DNA of 64,000 bases from Tretioscincus oriximinensis (GCA_022410635.1 JAJVDF010000249.1:708719-772718), one strand, 5' to 3'. Counted from the first letter of the stretch, positions 1 to 11,372 are shown. Numbers and translations are program-made. The notes: generated by a model not told the origin, from the letters alone.

Positions 1-114
1 AGAGTGCTCTGCATGAAGAGTAGATGATGCACATCGAGCAGGGCAGTCTTGAAGGGCGTGGGCAGGAGAAGCGCATTAAAGACAGAGATTGGAATCACTC
101 TTCTTTGTTTCTCA

Positions 115-269
115 GGTCCTGTCCCTACTGAGCCTTATTCTGGGTTATATCTCGGTACAGAGCTTGGTCATCCACATGCCAGTGTAGGCTGTGGCAGGCC
201 CCATTTGTGTAGATGGCACATTCCTATTCTGAGATATAGCCAAGAAGATGGCTCAGTGTGGACGGGGCC
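115..269. mobile_element. Palindromic MITE, PIF/Harbinger-like (family B, copy 1)
   Basis: The left end (GGTCCTGTCCC, then ACTGAGCC) and the right end (GGCTCAGTG, then GGACGGGGCC) are inverted repeats, and TTATATCTC/GAGATATAG pair further in. The element is flanked by TCA on both sides (112-114, 270-272), as for the 3-bp duplications of PIF/Harbinger elements. Related copies lie at 6141-6273 and 42939-43118. The superfamily is inferred from the termini and 3-bp duplication; there is no coding capacity. Confidence 0.6.
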
Positions 270-275
270 TCAGTG

Positions 276-1300
276 TTGCTGAGTCTAGCACAACGGAGGT
301 GACAGGTGGAGTTGGCAGGCGGTGGTGCGCTGGTCAGAGAAGAAAGACCCTGGTGGTGAATGGAGTTCAGTCTGGCCTCAAGGGTGGAGGCGAGGACTAT
401 CCAACCATTGAGTGTGAGTGGACAATGGTGGTGCACTGCAAGGGTGCAGATGGGAATGGAGATCCCTCACAGAAGAGCATGGCCAAACCGAAGTTGCTCA
501 AATGCGTCATGTCAGCAGCGAGTGCTCTGAATTCTGCTGCGTACTCAGTGATGNAACATCAGTATGGTCTTGACCATCTGGTAAGCTAATTCCCCCCAAG
601 CAGCATCGCGGAAGTGGGCAATGAACGTGTTTAAGAATACACAAAGTGTTGGGTTTTAGCGGGGAGTGAGAAGACCCACAAAATGGCTGGTCCAGCCAAT
701 CTGCCAATGGCAAATCCATTTTGGCCCTCTCCACCAGTGTAACTCTAAAACCAATAGCCTACGATGTTATATTAATATCCCACATCAGCATATAATGTGA
801 GCCATCCGCACTGCTTGTCTATCTTCTGAAATGCCTGCTAATTATCCCCTTGTTCTTATTTGTGCTTGATTGGAAGCTTTCTAGGTCCAAGAGGAGGTGA
901 AGGAGAGCTCTTCAAGCTGTTTTATTTGGCAGCAGTAGCAGTGTCAAATAGCTTGGGAAATTCTGTGTTTCTCTGGGAGAAAAACTATAAGAAAACTGCA
1001 GGTCAGTGGCATGAAGTCTNGTTTTATGTCCCAGGTTCAAATTCTGGCAGCTTGAGGTACAGCTGGAAAAGATCTGTTTGAAAGCTTGCCAATTAAAAGA
1101 GGACAGGATATATTCAGCTAAACTGAATTTCTGTAAATCAGCTTCTTATATTCTGTATACAGTGAGAGAACAGCAATCGCCAAATGGATTAATTGATCAA
1201 TGATATGCTGATCAACCTACTTTAACCTACTGCTATAAGATGTATTAATATACATGGTTAGCAATACCCACAGAATGAATTTGAATACTTAGACATGCGT
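276..1300. other. Sequence without recognised gene or repeat
   Basis: Mixed-composition DNA with two ambiguous bases (554, 1020). Short open frames here show no domain I recognise. Confidence 0.5.
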
Positions 1301-1301
1301 A

Positions 1302-1447
1302 TGGGCTGCACCCGCCCGTCACTTATTTATTCCACTGTAATTTGATATTCCACAACAAAGCATGGATATTCTGGAATAAATCCATCCCCACAGTGCTTTA
1401 TTGTGGAATATCCAACTATAGTGGAATAAAAATGTGGGGATGCAGCC
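1302..1447. mobile_element. Short inverted-repeat element (MITE-like)
   Basis: Arms 1326-1362 and 1394-1430 are inverted copies of each other with about five mismatches over 37 bp (TTTATTCCACTRTA..., ending AAAGCA). The pairing extends weakly outward, GGGCTGCACCC at the left against GGGGATGCAGCC at the right. The structure is that of a small non-autonomous DNA element. No clear target duplication, so the superfamily is open. Confidence 0.5.
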
Positions 1448-2018
1448 ATGTTTTGTCTTGTCGTGAGGGCTCTCTTTTTTGCGTGTCCTTTGTGCATATG
1501 AAAAACAATCTTGGAGTGGCTTGGAGTTTAGGGCAGTTGGTATGGGAACTACAAGGCTTTAGTAGTCAATACAGGTGGCAATCAGAGACATGGATAATCT
1601 GGCCAGCAGTGGCCAATGAGTGGTAAATAAGAAAAACTGATATTGATGAAAGAATGGAAGAGAAGTCAGTTATGTTTAAACTGTCCACATATCAAATAAT
1701 GGAGGGAGTGGTGCCAGCTAAGATGGTCAACAAAACTTCTTTTAATCGTGCCTCGGTAGAGCTTTTTACTCTCAAACCTATACATTCCTTGTAAACATAA
1801 CCTTGGCTGGGTTCCTCTCGGGGCCTGAAGAAGCTTATTGAAATGTCTATCATTACCGAGCGGAGATAGCCCCTCCTTTGTTCTGATACCCAGCATTATT
1901 TTTGTCTTTCTTTAATACACGTTTCTAGCAGCTGTGTGGTGTCTTTTTGTATTTTGTTGACCGTCTTAAGCTGTCCACAGACAGAACAATCCCAGAATAT
2001 GGATTAACTCATTAAAAT

Positions 2019-2335
2019 GGATAGCTCAATTGCTATTGAATCCGTCTCTCACCTGGGAGATNGGGTTTTGAATCCTGTGTCGGATGTGGGGAGGGGTGAG
2101 CACCTTCCAGTAGCCTGTAGCTCCAGCCAACCCAGCTCTTCCAAAGCATGAATTGCAAGAAATTGCAACTGACTGCAAGTAGATACATGGGAACCACCAC
2201 ANTCTGGTGGGGAAGATAGAATGTAAGCCTTTGGGCAGAAATACCCTTGTAAGCCGCTTTGAGTCCCTTTGAAAAGGTGAGAAAAGCAGGGTTTAAGAAC
2301 CAAGTTCTTCTTCTCTTATTCTTCTTTCCTTGAGT
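2019..2335 (+). mobile_element. tRNA-derived SINE, family A
   Basis: The head GGATAGCTCA... resembles a tRNA box A, and GGGTTTTGAATCC about 50 bp later resembles box B. A family-specific body follows, then an L2-like tail (TTGTAAGCCGCTTTGAGTCC) and a short (TTC)-rich end. Other copies: 23706, 24606, 29207, 50336 (plus strand) and 46646 (minus strand). Confidence 0.8.
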
Positions 2336-2459
2336 AGAATCAGACATTCAAAACTTGAATTTTTCATTTTTCATCAAATCCAAGTTTCTATAAAACGTCA
2401 AACACCTGTCTGTTTTTAATTCCTAGTATGGAAATTTCTATTAGTGTGGGGTCTATAAG

Positions 2460-2672
2460 TAGGCTGACCAGATGACCCCTTTGGGGGGGGGGTGTGAAAA
2501 CCCATTTTGGGGGTGCCAGTTTGTTGTTGTTCTTGTTGTTCTTGTTATTCTTCTTGTTGTTCTTGTTGTTGTTCTTCTTGTTGTTCTTCTTGTTTTTGTT
2601 ATTCTTGTTGTTGTTCTTCTTCTTCTTGTTTTCTCTTGTTCTTGTTGTTCTTCTTCAACACCCCCCACCCAC
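2460..2672. mobile_element. hAT-type foldback MITE, centre replaced by (TTG/TTC)n
   Basis: The left arm starts TAGGCTGACCAGATGACCCC, followed by a G-run and a GAAAACCC block as in the other copies. From 2519 to 2655 the expected centre and inner right arm are replaced by an imperfect TTG/TTC array. Only a remnant of the right arm (TTCAACACCCCCC) is left and the right terminus is gone. Confidence 0.7.
2519..2655. repeat. (TTG/TTC)n microsatellite
   Basis: About 135 bp of interleaved TTG and TTC triplets. It produces artefactual Leu/Phe/Val/Cys-rich or Thr/Arg-rich frames and should not be read as coding. Confidence 0.9.
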
Positions 2673-5030
2673 ACAACCCTGGTGTGATCACATCTTATTT
2701 CTACTTTATAGACCAGCATAAGGAAAGTCCACAGAACTATCCATCTTTGTCCCCTTACCACCTTATGTGTGATTAATTCAATCAAAGTGTCGCCCCTCCC
2801 CCCCCNNAAAAAAAAAGAAAAGAAAAAAGAGATAATTATATTTTTACAGTTTTACATGATGGCAAAAACGTTCAACTCATCCCTACAGGCAAGAATTCTG
2901 GAAAATACCCAAGGTTCTGCTTTCAAGTAACATCATCATAATATTCTCATGTCTGTGTGATTTAACATTCTTGATTCTCTTCTCTGCACCTTTTATTGTT
3001 CCTCTTTACAGTACACCTGAAACACATTGCAAAGTTGGCAGGGTGCCCAGATTTTCCATTTAGGAACAGTTTGATGATTTCACTTTTTCTTCCCCTTGTC
3101 TTTTTGGTTTTTTTTTTAAACAGCAGGTGCTCTGCATTGTAAACAATGGCAGTTGCTGTAATATTATTAGCTTTTGCATTTTTATTACATTTCATTCTGC
3201 CTTCTTACATATTTTAATCTTCATATCTCTAGTTTTTCTTTTCTTTTCTGGCAATTGACACAGGAAGCTTTATATCACATAGAAGATGACAATGAATGCT
3301 AGGCAAATGTGAAGGTTTTGTTGTCATTTATAATTAGAGAAAATAATATGAAGCTAATAAAAAAAAATCTTACATTTTCTGCCTTTATTTTAAAGTTATT
3401 CTATTACATTTTATTCACACTATTCAGTCTATTCCACTCACTCCCATTTTTAAAATTATTTGTTTGCAATGATAAATAAAGAAAATATTTATTGTTTTTC
3501 ATATGTTTTCAGAGTCTTGAGAATTTATATTTATATGTATAATTTTTAATTTGGTAGGTAACAAAATCAATCGAAAGGGATTCTTGTAAAAATCTAATCT
3601 CTTGACATTAGATTTCAAAATGCTATGTTGACAAAACCACAACCAGAATCACAGAGATAAAATAAAACTGTTTATACCTTTCCTCAAATGAAAAATAACT
3701 ACACGTTTTTGTTGTATTATATTAAGAAAAATAAACCTTCCAAAAAACCCCAAGTGATGTATTTCAATTGTTTATCAAATATTTAGATGTGATTTTTTGC
3801 TGGTACAAATGTAAGAAATGGGCAAGATCCCCTCTGGATATGCCAGACAATATCGGCGTAATAATTCAGATGTACGGGTCTATTTTCTTTAATGAAGATT
3901 TCATCAAAAGAGGGGAGGAAAATCTAGCTATTTTCATGTTTGTACAGCTACAATCTCTTTTGCTAAACTGCATTTTCTGCTACATTTTTCCAGATCAGTT
4001 CATTAAGTCAAAGCCCAACAGAGAACAGATGCAATATAAGAGCAATAAAGGGAAGTAAAAAAAAAAATTAAAACCCTTTGTTCTCCCTGCAGTACATCCG
4101 TAAATCTATTAGCATTATTTTCCTTTCTTCTCTTTTCTGCATCCCAAGCCAGATCTCAAGTTCTCTGAAGCAATCCTTAATCAAGCTCCCCAAGGCCTAC
4201 GACTCTATGCAGCAATTTCTCCCCTGCTCTCGGCACAGATGTTTCAAGCACATTCCATTACACCTACATGCCATTACAGCTAATGGCTTATTCTGATGAA
4301 GAAAGCTGCTTTCTGTTCAGTGCAGCAAAGGGGAAAATAGCCTCCTGTACAGTTTGTAGACTGCAACAATGAAATGTGGGGGCAGGTGGTACAACAGAAC
4401 TCTCTAATGTTAATTACATACTGTATTACCCCCAAATTTGGCTGGTCATTAATTATGCTAATTTACCTTCCTGAAAATTAGTACTATCCATGGGAGCATT
4501 TTGAGCAGCTTATAACAAAATGAACTGTGTCACAATTCTTTGTAAATCGAAACCTTTTGAACTGCCCAAATATTATGCCATGACAATAATTCTTCTATTG
4601 CAAGCAGAATGCTGGATGCTTCTAACGGATGAATTCAAAGAGATTTGCAGAAGCAAAATTTGAGTAATTCCTTTGAACAATGACCTTGAACTAGTGTCTG
4701 TGTGCAGGAACAGTTACGAGGAATTCATTGGAACACAGCAAAATTTGGTCCTCACAGATTTTCCACTTCTTCCAATGGATGCCAGCTGACAATACTTGCA
4801 TAATCTTTCTTCATTTCCACACATTATTCAGCTACTGTACTATTTTGCATAATGTATTTCATTTCCTTTTGACTTGCAAGAGGAGAAGAGAGCTATGCAA
4901 GACATTTTAGGCATGGAAGACTGAAAGACAGAATGAAATGCCTACCTAACATCCTAAACTAAGTAGATCCATTGGGAGATATAATCAGTGCAATCAGATA
5001 CAATTAAAAAGGTATCCTCTAGGTGAATTT
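2673..5030. other. AT-rich low-repeat sequence
   Basis: No transposon terminus, SINE or LINE was recognised. The part around 4430-4720 is AT-rich, complex in sequence and contains TAATTA/CTAATTA homeodomain-type words, so it may be conserved non-coding DNA (inference only). Confidence 0.4.
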
Positions 5031-5032
5031 AA

Positions 5033-5187
5033 GGCTGTGTTTACACTGCTTTTTATTGCCTCAGTTGTAGCAACATAAGGAAGGTTGTGTCACACGTGTT
5101 AAGCGTGTTTCAGCAGTACTTCCGCAATAGACGCCATTTATCCCGCAATAAACTATTGCTGGGATAATCCAGTATAATTGCGGAGAA
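5033..5187 (+). repeat. Interspersed repeat family C, copy 1
   Basis: Matches 28612-28766 along its length: GGCTG-GTT-ACACTGCT start, TGCCTCAGTTGTAGC, GTTGTGTCACACGTGTTAAG, CCGCAATAAACTATT. A TTAA precedes the start. The terminus resembles a DNA-element inverted repeat, but I could not fix the right end. Confidence 0.6.
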
Positions 5188-5556
5188 CGTCCGAAATCTC
5201 GCAGCCAACCTCCGTCATCTCGTAGCCAATCCCCTTCCTCTCCCATGTGAACATTATTAGTGCGAGAGACAGGAAGGGGGAGATGACAGGAGGAAGTGCC
5301 TCCTCCTTTGTTGGGGAAATCTGCCCGCCTTTTCCTAAGCCTAGCCAGCCCTCCGCCTGCTTTGGGGGTCTGCTGCCTGGAGATCAGTTCTGCATAAGGA
5401 AGGGGAGCAATGACAGACGTCCTGTCAACCTCCCCACCTGCTCCTCCTCCCCTCAGCCGAACCATTTGACAGTGGGCAGAGCTGATCTTCAGGAAATTCT
5501 GCTGAAACAAGAGGAGGCAGAGACGGCTGTGTTCTGCTGGCCTCATCCATACGGAA
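5188..5556. other. Locally GC-rich segment
   Basis: Contains a short imperfect duplication (ATCTCGCAGCCAA / ATCTCGTAGCCAA near 5196-5232) and C-rich stretches to about 5460. Open frames on both strands reflect base composition. No promoter or exon can be supported. Confidence 0.35.
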
Positions 5557-5635
5557 CCTAGATCTGGGTAACATTGTGGGAGAAAGCTTGGCCATCCACG
5601 TGCTAAAATGTCCCAAAATGTTACCCAGATCTAGG
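5557..5635. repeat. Inverted repeat (hairpin)
   Basis: Arms 5557-5581 and 5611-5635 are near-perfect inverted copies (CCTAGATCTGGGTAACATT against AATGTTACCCAGATCTAGG) around a 29-bp loop. Probably the core of a small palindromic DNA element. Confidence 0.7.
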
Positions 5636-6140
5636 CTGATCCCTCCATGTACCTGATCAAAGAGATTTCAAATCATCAGGCAAACACTGAACACTGATGT
5701 GATATGTTGGATTTTTTGTGTGCAAAAGAATCTCAGAAATTACAGCTGATATTAGTTTGGTGATCAGGTTGCCATATAATCCCACATTAATAAGAGCTGT
5801 GGGTTTTTGTTCTTGTTTCTTTTGCATGCAAAAAGTCAAGAATCCTCAGATGTCGCCAGTACTTGATGTGGAAACTATTTGTAGTGAGTACCTTTTGCCA
5901 AGGTAGAAGTCACCTGATTTGGATGTGGCAAAATAAGCTAGGTTTGCAGTGCTGGGTTTGAGTCACATCTAGCCTTATTCTGTTCCTGAAAATGGTCCAT
6001 GAGGCCTGCTGTTCACATGCCAATCTACACTAGCACAGGCCACAGCTGGACCTGTGCTGACCCAGAATGGCAGCTCCTGAGACAGAATAAGGCCAAGTGT
6101 GGATCAGACCTTGTGTTCATGCAAGTGTTTGCAGGAATTT

Positions 6141-6273
6141 GGCCCTGTCCCAATTGAGTCTTATTTGTGGTTGTCCCTTGGAACAGGTGCCTGCCATAGC
6201 CTACAGTGGCATATGGATGGCCAACCACTGTTCTGAGATATAACCCAGAACACGGCTCAGTGGGGGCAGGGCC
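6141..6273. mobile_element. Palindromic MITE, PIF/Harbinger-like (family B, copy 2)
   Basis: The termini GGCCCTGTCCC and GGGGGCAGGGCC are inverted, with ATTGAGTC/GGCTCAGTG inside them. TTT lies directly outside both ends (6138-6140, 6274-6276), a 3-bp duplication. The body shares CTGCCATAGCCTACAGTGGC with the 43 kb copy. Confidence 0.6.
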
Positions 6274-7478
6274 TTTGTGTGTATATGTGTGCATTTATCT
6301 GAGGAGGATATGCTCTTTTCTAAGGAGAAGATGAAAGAAAACCCTGTCTGATCACACCTATTGTGATAAATGGAGAAATTGAAAGCAAAGAAAAGGAACT
6401 TTCTTCAGGAAGTGAGTATTCTGCTACATTATATAAAACTTCCTGGGCTGTACCTTACTAGAGGTATAAGAAGCAGAGAGAAATCTTTGGAATGTTTGGC
6501 AGGCTGATGAATATAGTGCTTATTCCTTTTATTCAGACCAAGTCCCCATGCATGATTTCCACCAAAGTAGAAACATCACCTTCAGCTTCACCAGAGGGAG
6601 CCCCACAAAATAAGGGCCGTCTGCTCTGAATGCATGGAAAAGACACTTTCCTGTGTGTTTGTTAGTCTCGAGAAAAGGCCGATTCCATGTCGGGGGCCTC
6701 CGGGGGGAACTTCCAAGCCCCCCATGGAGATGCCAGTGAGAGGCCACGCTGCTGGGGAGAGATCTTGGCATGAAATCACACGACATGTCATTCCAGCATC
6801 CAATAAGGGAGCCATGTCATCACAACACCAATGTTCTGGATGCTGCCGTGGGGTTGGTGCATTCCTTGCCAGTAGGGTGCCGCTGCCATGCATTAAATAG
6901 AGGTGAATGGGGATAGGGATCAATGGCTTCTAAGCCAGAATTTCCTTATATGCTGGCCTATAAACATGCATGGGGATGTACCCTCAGTCTATACTTTTGG
7001 TATGTCATATATATTCAAAAACTGCCCTACCCACCCATGATGGCTTCTCCATCAGATACTTCATCTTACCCTATTCCCAGCTACAAAGAAGCCCTCAGGA
7101 GTGGCAGGAAAATTTCATTTCTAGCTTTTTCAATAGTCTGTGTAAGGGCAGGACCTACAGTATTCCATGCTAGTGTATGGATAGTCAGCTTCTAGATCTC
7201 TTTAAATAGTGTAACTATNGTGAGTGCAATAATGGCCCATGTCTTAGGGTTCATCCACACAAAAACACCTTCCTTGTGCTACAGGAAATAATCACATTGT
7301 CAAATGGTTACATGATGGTTGCTCAGCTGTCCACAAGTCTGGGTCAGTGGCACAATGAACAATTGGTGACCTTATCGTGTCACCAGCATCTGGTGCTGCT
7401 CATGCATGAATTTCACCAGCACAAAATCCCCACATGTGTGACAGTAGCACCATTTGTGCATGTGTGGTTATGCTTTTT
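6274..7478. other. Mostly unassigned; family D fragment at about 6740-6860
   Basis: The stretch 6760-6860 resembles the inner part of the Harbinger-like element at 33 kb (CACACGACATG, CAATAAGGGAGCCA, TGCCAGTAGG). The rest carries no recognised repeat. Confidence 0.4.
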
Positions 7479-8101
7479 GGAAACGAAACAGAGCAAAAAC
7501 CCTCGGGTGTCCAACCACATGCAAACACAAAACAAAAATTATTCAAATCGTAAAACAATATAAATGTATTTAAAACAATATTCAGTAATCCATAATTTCC
7601 AAAATATAAAATAGAGCAGCCCAATATATTGCTTAAGTCCAATATAGAAAAAGTCCAAATGGGTGAAGTAAAATAATGCTGATGTATCCAGAATTCACAC
7701 TTTCACCAAGTTAAAATGCTCCAGAAGGATTCCAAAACGTCATAGTTGGATTGAGCCCACTAATATATGGGAATTCTAAGCTTATATATAATGCATCAAT
7801 AGGCCACTGAAGAATACCATTCGGTTGAAACGCGTCTGGCCTCCAGCGAATGAAGACAGAAAGACCTTCTGTACTCCGTCAATAACTACACTGGCATTAT
7901 TTGAGTACTTCAGCATTATTTTACTTCACCCTTTCGGACTTTTACTATATTGGACTTGGGCTGCTCCATTTTATATTTTGGAAATTATGGATTATTGAAT
8001 ATTGTTTTATAAACATTTATATTATTTTACTATTTGTATCATTTTTGTTTTGTGTTTGCACGTGGTTGGACACCCGAGGGTTTTTGCTCTGTTTCGTTTG
8101 G
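7479..8101. mobile_element. Penelope-like inverted-repeat element with hammerhead ribozyme
   Basis: A left arm (7479-7685) and right arm (about 7911-8101) are inverted copies of one another over roughly 190 bp, including CACCCGAGGG with flanking bases and TTTTGGAAATTATGGATTA. The left arm carries one extra block of about 12 bp. The ~225-bp spacer holds a complete hammerhead core at 7801-7842. Hammerheads and inverted terminal units are both known from Penelope-like retroelements, which is why I assign the element there. No reverse transcriptase or GIY-YIG frame is left, so this is a terminal-unit remnant. The inverted arms are certain; the class is inferred. Confidence 0.7.
7801..7842 (+). 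ncRNA. Type I hammerhead ribozyme, minimal stem III
   Basis: All core elements are present in order. Stem I AGGCCA (7801-7806) pairs perfectly with TGGCCT (7837-7842). CTGAAGA (7807-7813) fits the invariant CUGANGA. Stem II is 7814-7826, with ACC/GGT around an ATTC loop, an outer A-T pair and one bulged base. GAAA is 7827-7830. Stem III is A7830-T7835 and C7831-G7834 with a GC dinucleotide loop, and the H17 base is C7836. Predicted cleavage is between 7836 and 7837. ACGCGT across stem III is self-complementary, so two molecules could pair there, as proposed for other short-stem-III hammerheads. It lies between the arms of the inverted repeat. Activity is not demonstrated. Confidence 0.8.
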
Positions 8102-8218
8102 TGAATTTGCTCCCTTGGGGTTTTAGGGATGCATGTCACACCAGCCAAGATAGCAGGGTGTAGTATGTTGTGCTACATTGGGGGGAAGTCCCCAATGTTT
8201 CTTTAAAAGGGATAAACA

Positions 8219-8297
8219 TTTTCTTCACACTTTCCTTACACTAGGATGCTGCAACTAGCAATCATTTCATCCTAGTGTAAGGAAACCATGAAGAAAA
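8219..8297. repeat. Inverted repeat (hairpin), 30-bp arms
   Basis: 8219-8248 and 8268-8297 are inverted copies with few mismatches (CCTTACACTAGGATG against CATCCTAGTGTAAGG) around a 19-bp loop. Likely a small DNA-element remnant or a hairpin arising next to the Penelope-like element. Confidence 0.7.
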
Positions 8298-8630
8298 CAG
8301 TGTGTTGATCCACCCATTAATGCATTTCACTCTTAACTAAATGGCTAGATAATGTCTATCCCAAATTAGCCTTTTATAATCAATACTTTGAGAATTCTGC
8401 AAAGATTGCGAAAGATTCCAAGGTAATTGCATTAAGCATTTTTCTTCTTTAATTTGATAGTGCTTTGAATGGGAATAGCCTTAGCTTGCTGTCAACCCCG
8501 CTGATACTCTCTTTCATCAAATGTGAACAGTTTCTGCTTCTTCCTTAATTTATCAGTACTTTTGCTAAGAGGAAGAAACATCCTGATTCANTGTAGCTGA
8601 ATGCAGTGGAGAAAAGCATTTATACCCACT

Positions 8631-8702
8631 AAGAAGAAGGAGAAGGAGAAGGAGAAGAAGGAAAAGAAGAAGAAGAGGTGAATTCCTAAGCGACTGAGCC
8701 AT
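8631..8702 (-). mobile_element. SINE A remnant: GA-rich tail fused to tRNA-like head
   Basis: A (GAAGGA)n tract is followed by AATTCCTAAGCGACTGAGCC, the reverse complement of the SINE A head. The whole SINE body is missing, so head and tail abut, either by internal deletion or by array expansion. Confidence 0.6.
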
Positions 8703-11112
8703 TCGCCCCGCCTTAAGCTTAGAGCACAGTGGTATCAAGTGAAGAGACCTACTGTATATTCTTAAAAGGCACTCCAATTATGCATATGCACTAAAATTTG
8801 TCTAACGTTTTAAAGGTTGGAAAACAGTAGGGATATGTTTGCTTTCAGGCTTTTATTCCCCTCAATTCATGAATCACTCTTGACTACTAATCATAACAAT
8901 GTCAATGGACCCATTAGAAGGCGAAATCGAACATGATGCCTAGTTGCCCTTTTTGATGGAAGTCTTGTGTTTCGTTTAATTCCACCCTTATTTGTTCCTC
9001 TGCACAAACCTACAATCATGGAAATGGCTATTTGAGCATATGGCCATATGGGGAGAATAAGAGCCACATGTTTGTATGAACTCAGCCCACACACATAAAG
9101 ATTTTTTGAGAGTTGCTAGAAGTAACATGGAAATATGTTGTTCCGTACGCTGCATTTCATCAAGGCTTTTTTCTGTTATTGCATTTTATGTGGGAGACAA
9201 GTTCGGGTGGAGGAGAAATGAAAACAATTAAGTTTTATGTAGAATAAAATAATAAACAGTGTAAGTTGCTGGAAAAGATTATCTCAAATTATTCGGAATT
9301 TGATCGCCAAGCCTTTCCAGTGATGGTGCCCTTTACTTCCTTGGCCCGCTGTCCTCTTATATGAAACCTTTGGCAATACATCAAATAGGAGCTCCCTACG
9401 ACTTGCATATAATTGATACTTTAATTAATTCTCTTCTGAAATTCATTTATGTCTTCTCTTCTTACAAAACCAAAATGATTTCTCCATTTTGAGTCCCGTA
9501 CTTCTGTTCTGCAGCAAGAGATTTGAATCAGATTAAATTTGTTTTTTGTGTGTGCAGCATATTAATACTTGCTTCACTCCCCCACCCTTCCCTTAAACCA
9601 AAAGTTTCAGCAGGAAATAGGAAAAATGANCCCCCATTATATTGTATTGTTTTGCTTCCCCAAGGCTGCTGTGCGCTTCTATCTATCTCCAAGAAGCCAT
9701 CATCATATTAACATAGATGGCAATCTGGAAAGAGGTGCTGATCAAAGATAAATTTCACACTCGCACTTTGCATTTTTCTAATTACACCATCTGTGTCAAA
9801 CTCTTCCATGGCAGCTCTGCCCAATCTGTCAAATGCTTTGTGCCTATGGGAATGGAGAAGAGCTGAGACAAATTGCCTTCATCTCCCCATCATTCAATTC
9901 ATCATCCCTACTGGAGTTGGATTGGCTATATTGGTCTGCTCGGGACTGAATGAAGACACACGACATGTGATTTAGAGTGGTAGCTATTACGTATCTGCTC
10001 GGGCATCTTCCAAAGCTGTGTGTATGCACAACTTTATTACTGCATCCTCAAAAAATCAAAACGTTTGAAGACAACAACAAGGCGTGAGGAATATGAGGTT
10101 TTCATTCAATAGTTAGTCAAAGGTCCCTGGGGAAGATGCCCCTGTGATTTCAGCCTTATCTCATCCTCATCATAGATAGCCAAAGTGCCTCTCTGTCTTA
10201 ATCACTGTCAAGTCAGTTTGGCAGTGACGGAATGGTCTGTACCTACGCAAGGCAGGTAAGCTTGTTCTCTGAGCAAGGAGCAATTCTCCTTGAATTTTCA
10301 CTGCCCGTATTGATGAATAGCAAAGTGACGAGTGCATGAACGTGTGAAATCTTGGGAACAACAGACTTTTACACATGCCTATTGGAGAATGGTCAGTCTA
10401 GGAGCTGCGTAATGGACACCCAACCTTAACTTCATCCAAACAAAATTACTGCAAAACATGGACAATCATTATTGTTATAAATAAATTTGAAGCCAGGAGC
10501 CAAGAGACACAGTTATAACTCTATAGTTGTTTGCTTTCAGTCACCCCCTTAATTTCAGTTTTCTATAATTTTGTAGTGATTCATAGACTTTAACATTGTA
10601 CTGCCTAAATATTTAAATTGATTAATCATCTGCTTTTAAATTGGTGAATAAAGTAAATGGTTGTACATTACACAAGGTACCAGATCATACCAGCATCTTA
10701 GAAGGGATTGATTGAGAGTAATTATTTCTGAAAAATTCAATGAAATCCGAGACAAAATTGATACACTGTGAGGGAGTAAAGTTATGTTTCAATGTTTTTC
10801 TTCATTTCAATACTGAAACTTACTAGACAAAGTGATTGAAAATCTATGTACTAGCCAGTGGTCGCTTTTTTCTTTTTTAAAAGATGCTTTTTATCTTCTT
10901 TCTGTGGTAACAAACAGATCTGGACATTTACGCATGGAAGATTGTAGGCTTGGACTTAACGAGGATATTCCAAAAACCTTTCCCAAACATTCCTATGGCA
11001 ATATACTCTCTGAATGAGCCAGACAGATACTTCTTCTGATCCTTTCCAGAGAAGCTGAAATTCTGAACACTTATTTTGCACCTGTTTTTTTTCTGAGAAA
11101 GGACATACAACA
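8703..11112. other. Low-repeat sequence
   Basis: No transposon recognised over 2.4 kb, unusual for this window. About 9740-10030 is complex sequence of intermediate GC with no repeat similarity and is a candidate conserved non-coding element. No exon structure can be supported. Confidence 0.4.
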
Positions 11113-11372
11113 GCATAAGAACATAAGAAGAGCCATACTGGATAAGGCTACAGCCCGTCAAGTCCAGTGTTCTGTCTCACACAGAGGCACACCAGATGCA
11201 CCTGGGCAGTCTGAATAGAGGAAAGCAAAATATGCACCTGTTCATGACTCCTTGCAAATGGTATTTCAGGAGTCCTTCCTGTTGCTCCATCCCGGAGGCA
11301 ACATCCAAACATCCATNCTAGTATTCATTTATACCTTTGGTGTCCATAAACCTGTCTATAACCTGGCCTTCA
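11113..11372 (-). mobile_element. CR1-type LINE with (TTCTTATG)n tail, 3' end
   Basis: On the minus strand it ends in TTCTTATGTTCTTATG after the family block GATCCAGTATGGCTC (diverged here). The plus strand reads CATAAGAACATAAG, then GGGCAGTCTGAATAGAGGAAAGC and CTTGCAAATGGTATTTCAGGAG, as in the many other copies. It is 5'-truncated and carries no coding part. Confidence 0.8.

Noticed and set aside
4060..4300. Splice acceptor plus exon (TTCTCCCTGCAG before an open frame)
   Set aside because: The downstream frame has no recognisable domain and no matching donor; chance acceptor-like words are common.
5240..5500. CpG-island promoter
   Set aside because: GC-rich but CpG content is modest, and no exon, TATA or initiator context can be supported.
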